This document shows positions 39,019 through 45,761 of a DNA stretch of 64,000 bases, in pieces. Each line of letters opens with the position of its first letter. Position 1 is the stretch's first letter. The translations under genes were made by a program, and so were the position numbers. Origin of the DNA: a virus. Where the stretch lies: positions 1-64,000 of the IMG/VR virus record IMGVR_UViG_3300050029_000114; one strand, written 5' to 3'. The notes below the pieces were generated by a model that saw only the letters and a program-made list of their open reading frames with translations, searched no databases and was not told where the DNA came from.

Positions 39019-39126
39019 GGGCCTCGTGGGTTCGTGGCGGGGACAGTAGAACGGGCCGTTGATATGCCCGCAAGCCTGGCTGCAAACGCAGCAATGGCCC
39101 GGTCCCAATCGGATCGGGCTATCCAT
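39007..39126 (-). CDS. Zinc-binding microprotein (39 aa)
   Basis: ATG 39126 overlaps the previous stop by 3 codons. The peptide MDSPIRLGPGHCCVCSQ...CGHINGPFYCPRH has the ligands of one complete zinc knuckle. Its final PLAR-stop is formed by promoter palindrome k. Confidence 0.6.
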   Translation of the reverse strand: MDSPIRLGPGHCCVCSQACGHINGPFYCPRHEPTRPLAR

Positions 39127-39526
39127 TCGGATGGGCCTTGCCGGATGCCGGGTCGTTCCATCTCAGGTCGTCGTCCCTACCCATCCCGCACTCGCTGCAC
39201 TTGCCGTGGCCGTACTCGCCTTCGGCCACGTCTGACAACCTGAACGGATGGCCGTCGCCCGGCCAGCCGTCCTCGCTCGGGCTGATGTCGATGAACACTT
39301 CCGGTTGCTTCCCGGTCGCCCGCGCTGTCCGCATGAACTCGTCCCACTGCTCAGCGGCGGCCAGGTTGTTCACCGTCATGCTCAACTGGCCAATGGGGGT
39401 CGCCTTCGCCCAGCTTGCGTTGCGGTCGCCGCGGGCTACCGCCGATAGGTTGATCTGGATGCCTGCATCCTTGCCGGGCAGCAAGGTTAGGCCGGTCAGG
39501 TAGAACTTGGCTCGGGTGGTACGCAT
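39119..39526 (-). CDS. Conserved phage protein of unknown function (135 aa)
   Basis: ATG 39526 with GAGGAG upstream. Beta-rich (AKFYLTGLTLLPG, IQINLSAVARGDRN, TPIGQLSMTVNNLAAAEQW) with CSECGMG near the end. I recognise this as a family frequent in actinobacteriophages, with no assigned role. Confidence 0.7.
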   Translation of the reverse strand: MRTTRAKFYLTGLTLLPGKDAGIQINLSAVARGDRNASWAKATPIGQLSMTVNNLAAAEQWDEFMRTARATGKQPEVFIDISPSEDGWPGDGHPFRLSDVAEGEYGHGKCSECGMGRDDDLRWNDPASGKAHPNG

Positions 39527-39595
39527 CGTGGCTCCTCGCGCTGATAGGGCGGAACTAGCGACGATGCGAGGGGCGCTCGGCCAACTCGACGTTCG

Positions 39596-39668
39596 AGGCG
39601 GAGACGGGACTCGAACCCGTGTCCTCTGGCTTATGAGGCCAACGCGCTACCGACTGCGCCACTCCGCT
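39596..39668 (-). tRNA. tRNA-Met (CAT anticodon)
   Basis: 73-nt cloverleaf without encoded CCA. D arm GCGC-AGTCGGTA-GCGC; anticodon arm TTGGC-CTCATAA-GCCAG; T arm ACGGG-TTCGAGT-CCCGT. Acceptor pairs 2-71 to 7-66 are intact, but position 1-72 is A-C, unpaired. The anticodon stem has three G-C pairs next to the loop (third one C31-G39). CAT could also be tRNA-Ile2 after lysidine modification. Confidence 0.93.
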
Positions 39669-39685
39669 CCGGCGAGTGTAGCCGC

Positions 39686-39949
39686 TCAGGTGGTCCGGCC
39701 GAGGTATCTGTCGCGCTCGGGGAACGTGCCCGTGCGGATACCGGTCATCAAGTCGTCGGTGATGGTGCCCTCCGGGCTGTAGCCAAGGTCGGCGGGCCAA
39801 TGCTCGATCCTGGCGACCTTGACCGTCTCGTTCGCACGCTTCAAGCGGCGCACCAGTTCCCGGGCCATGCAGTCCGGGCAGTTCGACCGCTCGCATCCGA
39901 CGACGCTCTCGCTGTCGCCCTTCTCCCGCTGGCAGCCGTGGCCGCCCAT
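39686..39949 (-). CDS. Interrupted-target small protein (GGHGCQRE family)
   Basis: 87 aa from ATG 39949. MGGHGCQREKGD...CERSNCPDCMARELVRRLKRA is a motif I know from actinobacteriophages, in which the family normally starts M-x-DYRIVIEA before GGHGC. Here that start lies upstream as GDYRIVIEA (39950-39976) without a standard start codon; an ATC stands where ATG is expected. A complete ATG-containing copy is at 40734, separated by the plus-strand HNH gene. Zinc ligands CERSNCPDC. Confidence 0.75.
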   Translation of the reverse strand: MGGHGCQREKGDSESVVGCERSNCPDCMARELVRRLKRANETVKVARIEHWPADLGYSPEGTITDDLMTGIRTGTFPERDRYLGRTT

Positions 39950-39979
39950 GGCCTCGATAACTATTCTGTAATCTCCGAT
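39950..39979 (-). repeat. Recoded copy of the first 10 codons of the interrupted gene
   Basis: ATC GGA GAT TAC AGA ATA followed by GTT ATC GAG GCC encodes [10 protein letters not shown], matching codons at 40705-40734 in all residues except the first, with seven of ten codons different only in the third base. AAAGAGG lies 6 nt before the ATC. Confidence 0.85.
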
Positions 39980-39997
39980 GTCACACCTCTTTCGGGT

Positions 39998-40003
39998 TAT
40001 TGT
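39998..40003 (+). promoter_or_regulatory. -10 TATTGT for plus-strand HNH gene
   Basis: TATTGT followed by 6 nt and GTG 40010 has the same leaderless spacing as other promoters here. No -35 recognised. Confidence 0.4.
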
Positions 40004-40009
40004 TGCTAG

Positions 40010-40705
40010 GTGAAATCTCGATCGGTTGAGCCTTGCCAGGTCGCCGAATGCGGCGGCCGGTTTTACGCCCGTGGATGGTGCCGGTCACACTACAAGCGGT
40101 GGCAACGCTGGGGCGATCCGCTTGGTGTCGGGCCTCGCCGGGTCCGTCCGCCCCGCCCATGCGCCGTCCCGGGCTGCCCGAACCGTCACGCCGCGCATGG
40201 ATACTGCCAGGCGCACTGGACGCGAGTACGCCGATATGGCGACCCGCGGGCCGATCGACCGATCGCTGTCCCGGCTCCAGATCGTTGCATCGTTGAAGGA
40301 TGCGGGCGAAAACCATTCGGGCATGGCCTCTGCCAAGCGCACTATTCGCGCTTACGCCACACCGGCGGCCTTCGAGCGGATATCCCGATCGGTGCTCCTC
40401 GCCGTGAACTAGCCGATGGCGAGGAGCGGATCGGCAAGGATGGGTACGTCTGGACCCGAAGGGCCGGGCAGAGCGGCTACCAGCATCGGCTCCTGATGGC
40501 TGAGCACTTGGGGCGTCCCCTGCTCGGTAATGAGAATGTCCATCACCGCAACGGGGACAGGGCCGACAACCGGCTTGAAAACCTTGAACTCTGGATTGCT
40601 CCGCAGCCGCCGGGGCAGCGGGTAACCGACACATTGATGTGGGCACGAGAGGTTGTCGCGCTCTACAGCGCCCTTGTGGATAGCGGCGATGCGGTGGTTC
40701 GGTAA
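40010..40705 (+). CDS. Plus-strand HNH homing endonuclease with three zinc modules
   Basis: 231 aa. Three tandem ~30-residue Cys/His units (residues 9-36, 51-79, 93-120; pattern C-x4-C-x8-9-G-x-C-x2-H) precede the HNH core [19 protein letters not shown] (177-195). It is the only convincing plus-strand gene in the window. It lies between two copies of the first ten codons of the gene at 39686, and its TAA stop overlaps codon 10 of the second copy. The three zinc units probably read the target site. Confidence 0.9.
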   Translation: MKSRSVEPCQVAECGGRFYARGWCRSHYKRWQRWGDPLGVGPRRVRPPRPCAVPGCPNRHAAHGYCQAHWTRVRRYGDPRADRPIAVPAPDRCIVEGCGRKPFGHGLCQAHYSRLRHTGGLRADIPIGAPRRELADGEERIGKDGYVWTRRAGQSGYQHRLLMAEHLGRPLLGNENVHHRNGDRADNRLENLELWIAPQPPGQRVTDTLMWAREVVALYSALVDSGDAVVR

Positions 40706-40734
40706 GCCTCAATAACGATCCTGTAGTCACCCAT
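40705..40734 (-). repeat. Original first 10 codons of the interrupted gene
   Basis: ATG at 40734 with AGGAGG 8-9 nt upstream encodes [10 protein letters not shown] and then runs out of frame into the HNH gene, stopping after 23 codons. It retains the original initiation signals. Confidence 0.85.
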
Positions 40735-40781
40735 TATCGGTCCTCCTCGGTTGCTGCGTCTGGCCTGCTGGCGCCAGGGTA

Positions 40782-43685
40782 CTAGAAGCCGAGCATCGAC
40801 TCGAACAGCGCGTGGTAGCGGGGCAGCAGCACCTTCCATTCGTGCTCAGCGGCGATCCGGTCGGCCTCCGCGCTCATCCGGCCCATCAGGTCCGGGTCGG
40901 TCTGCAACCGGTCCATGCGCTCCGCCAATGAGGAGGCGTCGGTGTCGTGCAGGTCGACGCGCCCGGCCTGGCAGCGGAAGCTCCGGTACGTCTGACATTC
41001 GATCAGCATCTCGGCCGGGAGGATCGACCGGTTCGGCTCGGCGTCCGGCATGAGCACCGGCATCCCCCGGCTCAGGGCCTCCATCATCGGCAAGCTCTGC
41101 CCGCCGTACCGCCTGGGGGCGATCACCACGTCGCCGTCGTCGTAGAGTCGCCGGTTGTCTCGTACGTCCTCGACTCGTAGGTCTAGCTCGATGTGCGACG
41201 GGAACCGGCGTGGCAGGGTCGGCATCTGTTGGGCGCGCACCACCAGCCGTGTCGGCTGCTCCACGATGTAGAGGGCGTCGATCAGAACGGTCGTCCCGGC
41301 CCGGTCGTGCCCGGCTGGGTGGCCGAGGACATGCAGGAAGCTGCGAACCTCGGTGCGGTGCTCGTAAGGGAAGCGGCTGCGGTCGATGCCATGCGGGACG
41401 TGCACCGCGTCCGGTACCTCGTCGATATGCCACGTCGAGGGGGCGATGAACAGGTCGGGGCGGGGCAGGTCGTGGTCGGCGAAGTACCGGAAGAACTCGA
41501 AGTTGTAGATGCACGCCGTCTTGACGCCCAGCTTGGCGGCCAGGTCGTAGATGCGGTACGCGTACGGTGTCTCGGCGGTGATAACCACGTCGAGCCCGCC
41601 CAGCCATAGCTCTAGCTGCTGGTCGCTGCACGTCAGGTCGCTGCCCTTGAACTCGAACACGGCGGCCCCCGGGAACCGCTCCAAGTGCATCGGGTACGGG
41701 GAGATGTCGCCCATGTCCACGACGAGGGCCTTGTCCGGCTTCAAGTGGCGCACGAGGTCGGCCGACTGGATGCCGAGCCCTCGGTTCTCGCTCCGACAGA
41801 TGATCCCCAACCGTAGGTGGCGGCCCCCGTAGACCGTCTCGTCGCGCGGGTTCGGTGCGCCCTCCGGGGTCGGCCCGTCGTACTCCCACGTCATCCCGTA
41901 CTTCGGGTCGGTCCCCCGGCCGTCGGTGTGCGTCGACCGTTTCAGGTCGCCCTCGGGGGCGTACAACCACAGCTTGAACTCCCCCCACCCGCGGGTTATC
42001 CCCCGCTTCATCCACCGGTTGTGGACGACGCCGTGCAGCACGTCCTCGATCATCGTGCGGGCCTTCGCCCCGAAGTAGTCGGCCATGAGCCACCGGTAAT
42101 GCTCGGTGCCCGACAGGTGGGGCCGCTGGCTCCACTGCACTGTTCGCATCAGCGGGGCGCCCTCCACGTCGACCGGCGCGGTGTCGAGCATCAGGTGTTG
42201 ATGCTCCGGCTGGATGCGCGCCTCGTGGTGCAACCGAATCGTGTGGGCCTGGCCGCTGCGGACGGCCCGCACCAGCGCAGACCAGTCGACCTGGCCGACG
42301 ATCGGGGTATCGTGCTCGACGAACAGAACGCAGTCAGATCGCACCCGGTCGAGCGTCGCTCTCGTCATGGCGGCCTGGTGGGTGTACTCGTCGAACATGA
42401 TCGGCAGGACGTTCCGCCAGCGATGGTTCGTCGCCCACGCCAGCCGCCGCCGGTACTCGTCGTAGTCGGCCCGGCGGTCCTCCTGCTCGGGCCGGAGCCC
42501 GTCGACCATGACCAGTATCTCGCAGTCGCCTAGCTCGGTCTGCGCCCGGATACTGTCGATCGTCTCGGCGATCACGTCGATGCTCGGGTGCGCCGGTATC
42601 ACGCTGGTCGGCATCAGTACCGTCACGGCGGCCGGTACAAGGGAAACGGGCCCCGAAGGGCCCGCTTCCCCGGACGAGTCGTTGCATCGCTCGCCCTCGC
42701 TGGCGGGGCCTTGCGGCCCCTCTATGGGTGTATTCGTGTCGCCCGTGCTGGTGCTGGCGTTGGCCTTCAATGTAGCCAGGTCGTCGGCCAGCCACCAAGC
42801 CATCTCCCGTTTCTTGCCCTGCCACCACGCGTGGCAGCGGGCCGCCTGGGCGGGCCAGTCGTCAAGTACCTGCTCGACCGTCACCCCGAAGTCGGCCCAA
42901 TCCTCCAACACCGGGAACGGCGGCTCCTCCCCGAACAGGTACCGCCAGTATCCTCGCTCGTCCGGCGTGTTCGGGGCGCTCGTGTCAGCTATCGGCACGC
43001 ACCCTGCCTCCAACGCCTCGAACAGCCGGAACGTGTCCGGCGAGTAGGTGCCGCTCGGGCATGGGATGACCTTGCTGGCCGCCATCTCCCTCAGATAGTC
43101 CGGGTAGTCGAACCCGCTCCCGAAGATGCGGGTCACTCGGGTCCGGCCGTCATGGTGGCTGTCCCGGCGGGCCTGCAACGCCTGGATGCACTCCTCCCGG
43201 CGGGCGTTGTTCAACTGCCCGGCGAAGAACCACCCCTGGGTGCGGCGCTCGGCCGGGTCGAACGTGTCCAAGATGCCCGGCGCCTGCGGCGGGAACCCGT
43301 CGCCTATCCGCCGGTCGGCCCGGTCGTGGCGGCCCTCGTGCGGGGTCTGCACCCATACCTTCATGTTCGGGTGGGTCAGCCGCTCGTACGGGAACTCGCC
43401 TTCCTCGTCGCCGCACAGCAGCACGAGCACCCACTGGAACCGGGCGAGCGCCGCGTTGATCTGCTCGACCTGGGTGGCGTACCACCGGGCCGGGAACACG
43501 ACGATCGCCCCGTCCTCGCTCTCAGGGACCTCCTGCGCCGTCGCATAGTGCTCCCACTCCATCGGCAGGGTCGGTGCCCGCCAAGCCCATACGGCCCCGG
43601 CTAGCAGCCCCTCAATGATCCCCTGATCCCAGTAGCCGCGGGCGTAGACGCCGGGCTCGGTGCCCCACCATATGACAGCGGTCAT
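40782..43685 (-). CDS. Three-domain glycosyltransferase (967 aa)
   Basis: ATG 43685. Domain 1 (about 1-310) is exostosin-like, with FFAGQLNN and FRLFEALEAGCVPIAD. A low-complexity linker (310-350) leads to domain 2 (about 354-600), a GT-A fold with VTVLMPTSVIP, CEILVMVDG and the DxD-like VEHDTP. Domain 3 (about 650-967) is GT-B/GT4-like, with VPHGIDRSRFPYE, RRYGGQSLPMMEALSRG and MPVLMPDAEPNRS. Such a fusion could build a three-sugar chain on virion proteins or alter the host surface. Substrate unknown. Confidence 0.85.
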   Translation of the reverse strand: MTAVIWWGTEPGVYARGYWDQGIIEGLLAGAVWAWRAPTLPMEWEHYATAQEVPESEDGAIVVFPARWYATQVEQINAALARFQWVLVLLCGDEEGEFPYERLTHPNMKVWVQTPHEGRHDRADRRIGDGFPPQAPGILDTFDPAERRTQGWFFAGQLNNARREECIQALQARRDSHHDGRTRVTRIFGSGFDYPDYLREMAASKVIPCPSGTYSPDTFRLFEALEAGCVPIADTSAPNTPDERGYWRYLFGEEPPFPVLEDWADFGVTVEQVLDDWPAQAARCHAWWQGKKREMAWWLADDLATLKANASTSTGDTNTPIEGPQGPASEGERCNDSSGEAGPSGPVSLVPAAVTVLMPTSVIPAHPSIDVIAETIDSIRAQTELGDCEILVMVDGLRPEQEDRRADYDEYRRRLAWATNHRWRNVLPIMFDEYTHQAAMTRATLDRVRSDCVLFVEHDTPIVGQVDWSALVRAVRSGQAHTIRLHHEARIQPEHQHLMLDTAPVDVEGAPLMRTVQWSQRPHLSGTEHYRWLMADYFGAKARTMIEDVLHGVVHNRWMKRGITRGWGEFKLWLYAPEGDLKRSTHTDGRGTDPKYGMTWEYDGPTPEGAPNPRDETVYGGRHLRLGIICRSENRGLGIQSADLVRHLKPDKALVVDMGDISPYPMHLERFPGAAVFEFKGSDLTCSDQQLELWLGGLDVVITAETPYAYRIYDLAAKLGVKTACIYNFEFFRYFADHDLPRPDLFIAPSTWHIDEVPDAVHVPHGIDRSRFPYEHRTEVRSFLHVLGHPAGHDRAGTTVLIDALYIVEQPTRLVVRAQQMPTLPRRFPSHIELDLRVEDVRDNRRLYDDGDVVIAPRRYGGQSLPMMEALSRGMPVLMPDAEPNRSILPAEMLIECQTYRSFRCQAGRVDLHDTDASSLAERMDRLQTDPDLMGRMSAEADRIAAEHEWKVLLPRYHALFESMLGF

Positions 43686-43711
43686 GGTTTCGCTGACCCG
43701 CGTACCTCGGC

Positions 43712-44092
43712 CTAAACGTTCTTGATGTCCCGCTCGGCCTGCTCCTCGATCCCGACGAGTGCAGCCCGGCCTCCGACCGCTTCGAGGATCGCGTCGAGCT
43801 TGACCTGTTGGGCTCGGCCCTCCCGGTTCTGCGCCGACTGGATGATGAAAACCATGATGAACGTGACGACGGTCGTGAACGTGTTGATGTACAGCCCGTA
43901 GTTCGTGTTCTGAAGCCCTCCCCTGACGAAAAACAGCCCGGACGCCCAGGAGAGCACGACGAGGATGGCTAGGGCTATCGCCCATGTCGAGCCGAGCCAG
44001 CCGGTCATCGCCGAGACGGCCCGCACTAGCACCGGCGGGTTCTGTGCCTGCGTCTCGGCCTCGATCGCCTCGACTGCGTCGAGCGGGGCCAT
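43712..44092 (-). CDS. Low-affinity iron permease-like small membrane protein
   Basis: 126 aa from ATG 44092 with AGGAG upstream. Two transmembrane segments (TWAIALAILVVLSWASGLFF, TFTTVVTFIMVFIIQSAQN) followed by REGRAQQVKLDAILEAVGG. The TVVTFIMVFIIQSAQNR signature is that of the PF04120-type low-affinity iron permease family. Directly downstream of an amidase gene, it may serve as a holin-like lysis protein rather than a transporter. Confidence 0.65.
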   Translation of the reverse strand: MAPLDAVEAIEAETQAQNPPVLVRAVSAMTGWLGSTWAIALAILVVLSWASGLFFVRGGLQNTNYGLYINTFTTVVTFIMVFIIQSAQNREGRAQQVKLDAILEAVGGRAALVGIEEQAERDIKNV

Positions 44093-44102
44093 CACGCTCC
44101 TG

Positions 44103-45026
44103 TCATTGGGTCGCCCCGTGGATCGCGGCTAGCTCGGCCGTGATCTTCACGATAGCGTCGTGGTCGCCTGGCACCCCGCCGGTCGGCAGGCTCGCCACGA
44201 GGGCCTGGAGGGATGCTAGGGCGGCCTCGTCGGCGTTCAGCCGCGCCAGCCATGACGCCACCCGGTCGGGTGTCCCGGCGAACCGGTAATACCGGAACGG
44301 GTCGCCCGTCGTGTCGGCGTGCTCGAACGTCACGATCACGTACCCGGTCGTCCACGGGGCCCCGCCGATCGTCTCGCTCGATCCGGTCCCGGCGTGCCAC
44401 TCCGGGTGAGCGTTCAGCCCGCCGCAATACGGGGCACCGTCGGCCGTGAAGATGCTGCCGTCCGGCTTCATCGACCACGACCCGCCGCTGATCGGGTCGC
44501 CGAAAGTGACTGCTGTGATCATCGGTCCTCCTATGTCCGCCGCGGCGGCGATAGCTGGTAGCTGCCCCAGGCGCAACGGCCCCGGGCACGGATGGTTCCC
44601 CCAGGCAACGTCCGGCTGGCCGGTCGGGAAATGGCAGTGTGCCGTGATGCCCTTACCGCCATGGTCGACGGCCGTGTAGGGCCACTGGCCGGGCTCGGCT
44701 ATGTCATGCAGCCATCGGAGCAGCTTCACGAGCGTCCCGATCTGCGCCACGTTCATGTACTCGTCCACGGTGCCGTCTACCTCGATGGACCCGTACCAGC
44801 CGTTGCCGTTCATCTGCGCCCACGAGACTTCGGCCGTGTCGATGTACTGCTCTAGCTCCCCGTTCGCCCCGACCCAGAAATGGGAGCTAGCGCCGTGGGC
44901 GGGGTCGACGAAGTAGCCGTACGGGTCGACGTGGGTTGTCGTGACGTGGATGACCCAACCGAAGTAGCCGGACCGGGCGAGCCCGTGGCTCGGGACCGGC
45001 TTCTGGATAGCGAACGAGCAGAGCAT
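44103..45026 (-). CDS. Endolysin-like N-acetylmuramoyl-L-alanine amidase
   Basis: 307 aa from ATG 45026, 10 nt after the -10 of promoter l. The PGRP/amidase_2 domain (about 20-150) is visible in WVIHVTTTH (His27), SSHFWVGANGELEQYIDTAE and AHCHFPTG...GNHPCPGP with the zinc ligands. The C-terminal half is a separate beta domain (ITAVTFGDPISGGSWSMKPD) and a helical tail, perhaps for wall binding. It cleaves the peptide from the glycan strand at lysis. Confidence 0.85.
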   Translation of the reverse strand: MLCSFAIQKPVPSHGLARSGYFGWVIHVTTTHVDPYGYFVDPAHGASSHFWVGANGELEQYIDTAEVSWAQMNGNGWYGSIEVDGTVDEYMNVAQIGTLVKLLRWLHDIAEPGQWPYTAVDHGGKGITAHCHFPTGQPDVAWGNHPCPGPLRLGQLPAIAAAADIGGPMITAVTFGDPISGGSWSMKPDGSIFTADGAPYCGGLNAHPEWHAGTGSSETIGGAPWTTGYVIVTFEHADTTGDPFRYYRFAGTPDRVASWLARLNADEAALASLQALVASLPTGGVPGDHDAIVKITAELAAIHGATQ

Positions 45027-45036
45027 TCCGGGCCGG

Positions 45037-45051
45037 ACTCTAGCGCGCTAG
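45037..45051 (-). promoter_or_regulatory. Promoter site l (CTAGCGCGC + TAGAGT)
   Basis: -10 TAGAGT 45037-45042; the palindrome is flanked by additional GCGCGCTAGCGCGC symmetry. Drives the amidase. Confidence 0.75.
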
Positions 45052-45066
45052 CGCGCCGGTTACGCG

Positions 45067-45100
45067 CCACCGCCCCGGGCGGGTGGCCTCGGGGCGGTGG
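45067..45100 (-). terminator. Strong hairpin terminator candidate
   Basis: Perfect 11-bp inverted repeat CCACCGCCCCG / CGGGGCGGTGG with a 12-nt loop, just downstream of the 70-aa leaderless gene. No strong U tract follows, as is common in high-GC actinobacteria. Confidence 0.6.
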
Positions 45101-45130
45101 TCGCTGCGGTGTCTCGGGTGGCTTATGGGA

Positions 45131-45343
45131 TCATGCCGTGTACCTCGACCCTGGGTTTAGCCGCTCTAGGCGGGCGATCGTCTCGTCTACCTTGTCCGCG
45201 TCGACGTACAAGGAGATGGCTTTGGCCGGGGTGCCGCTCTTGGTGGTCCGGCGGATACCGACCTGGGTGGCCTGGCGGCGCTCCCGGCGGATCGAGGCCA
45301 ACTGGCCGTGCGTGGCGTTCGTGATCTTCATCGGGCGGGCCAT
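45131..45343 (-). CDS. Small basic protein in its own transcription unit (70 aa)
   Basis: ATG 45343 lies 6 nt after the -10 TAGGAT. The sequence MARPMKITNATHGQLASIRR and SLYVDADKVDETIARLERLN suggests a short beta-alpha protein with a basic face. It is bounded by its own promoter and a terminator hairpin, so it is expressed independently. It could be a regulator or early anti-host factor; family not recognised. Confidence 0.75.
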   Translation of the reverse strand: MARPMKITNATHGQLASIRRERRQATQVGIRRTTKSGTPAKAISLYVDADKVDETIARLERLNPGSRYTA

Positions 45344-45349
45344 GTGTCC

Positions 45350-45391
45350 ATCCTACCCCTCGGCTCCCGTTTGTCTAGGGGTTTCTAGCGG
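45350..45391 (-). promoter_or_regulatory. Leaderless TAGACA/TAGGAT promoter (45 kb)
   Basis: -10 TAGGAT 45350-45355, 16-nt spacer, -35 TAGACA 45372-45377, upstream GCTAGAAACCCC. The TAG stop of the HNH gene overlaps the -35 region. Confidence 0.85.
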
Positions 45392-45761
45392 CTGCCGTTA
45401 TCGGCGCCCTCTCCCCTGAGCGGTAAGCCCGATCGTAATCCCGGCGGCACTGGCGGCATCGTCGATGTCCCTTCCGGTTGCGCAGGGTGTTCTCCGGCGT
45501 GTAGTCGTGCCCTTGCGGGCAGGCGGTTTTGCCGTTCGTGTCCCGGCGGTCACCGGGGCGTCCGCTGCGCGTGTTGGCTGATCGGGTCGCGGGGCGGAGG
45601 TGGTCGGGATTGCAGCAGCGGCGGTGCGGGCAGGAGCCTCCACCGGGGCACGCCTTGTCCTCGTTATGGCATTGGTGATCCAAGTCGAGTCCCGGCGGTA
45701 CCGGCCCTTTCTTGAGTCGCTGGCGCTCGGCCAGGTTCCGTTGGCGTGGCTTGCGTGGCAC
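45375..45761 (-). CDS. HNH homing endonuclease overlapping a glycosyltransferase 3' end
   Basis: 128 aa, GTG 45761 with GGAGG just upstream. HNH core LDLDHQCHNEDKACPGGGSC...CCNPDHLRPAT (about 25-59) and a second Cys set (ACPQGHDY, CRQCRRDY). Its first ~98 nt overlap the end of the glycosyltransferase frame, indicating insertion at that gene's 3' end. Confidence 0.85.
   Translation of the reverse strand: MPRKPRQRNLAERQRLKKGPVPPGLDLDHQCHNEDKACPGGGSCPHRRCCNPDHLRPATRSANTRSGRPGDRRDTNGKTACPQGHDYTPENTLRNRKGHRRCRQCRRDYDRAYRSGERAPITAAARNP

Noticed and set aside
39596-39668. Initiator tRNA
   Set aside because: C11 in the D stem and C31-G39 differ from initiator tRNAs; called tRNA-Met with CAT anticodon only.
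39950-40734. Group I intron or intein carrying the HNH gene
   Set aside because: The HNH gene is on the opposite strand and the exon is duplicated rather than split, so splicing would not restore the gene.
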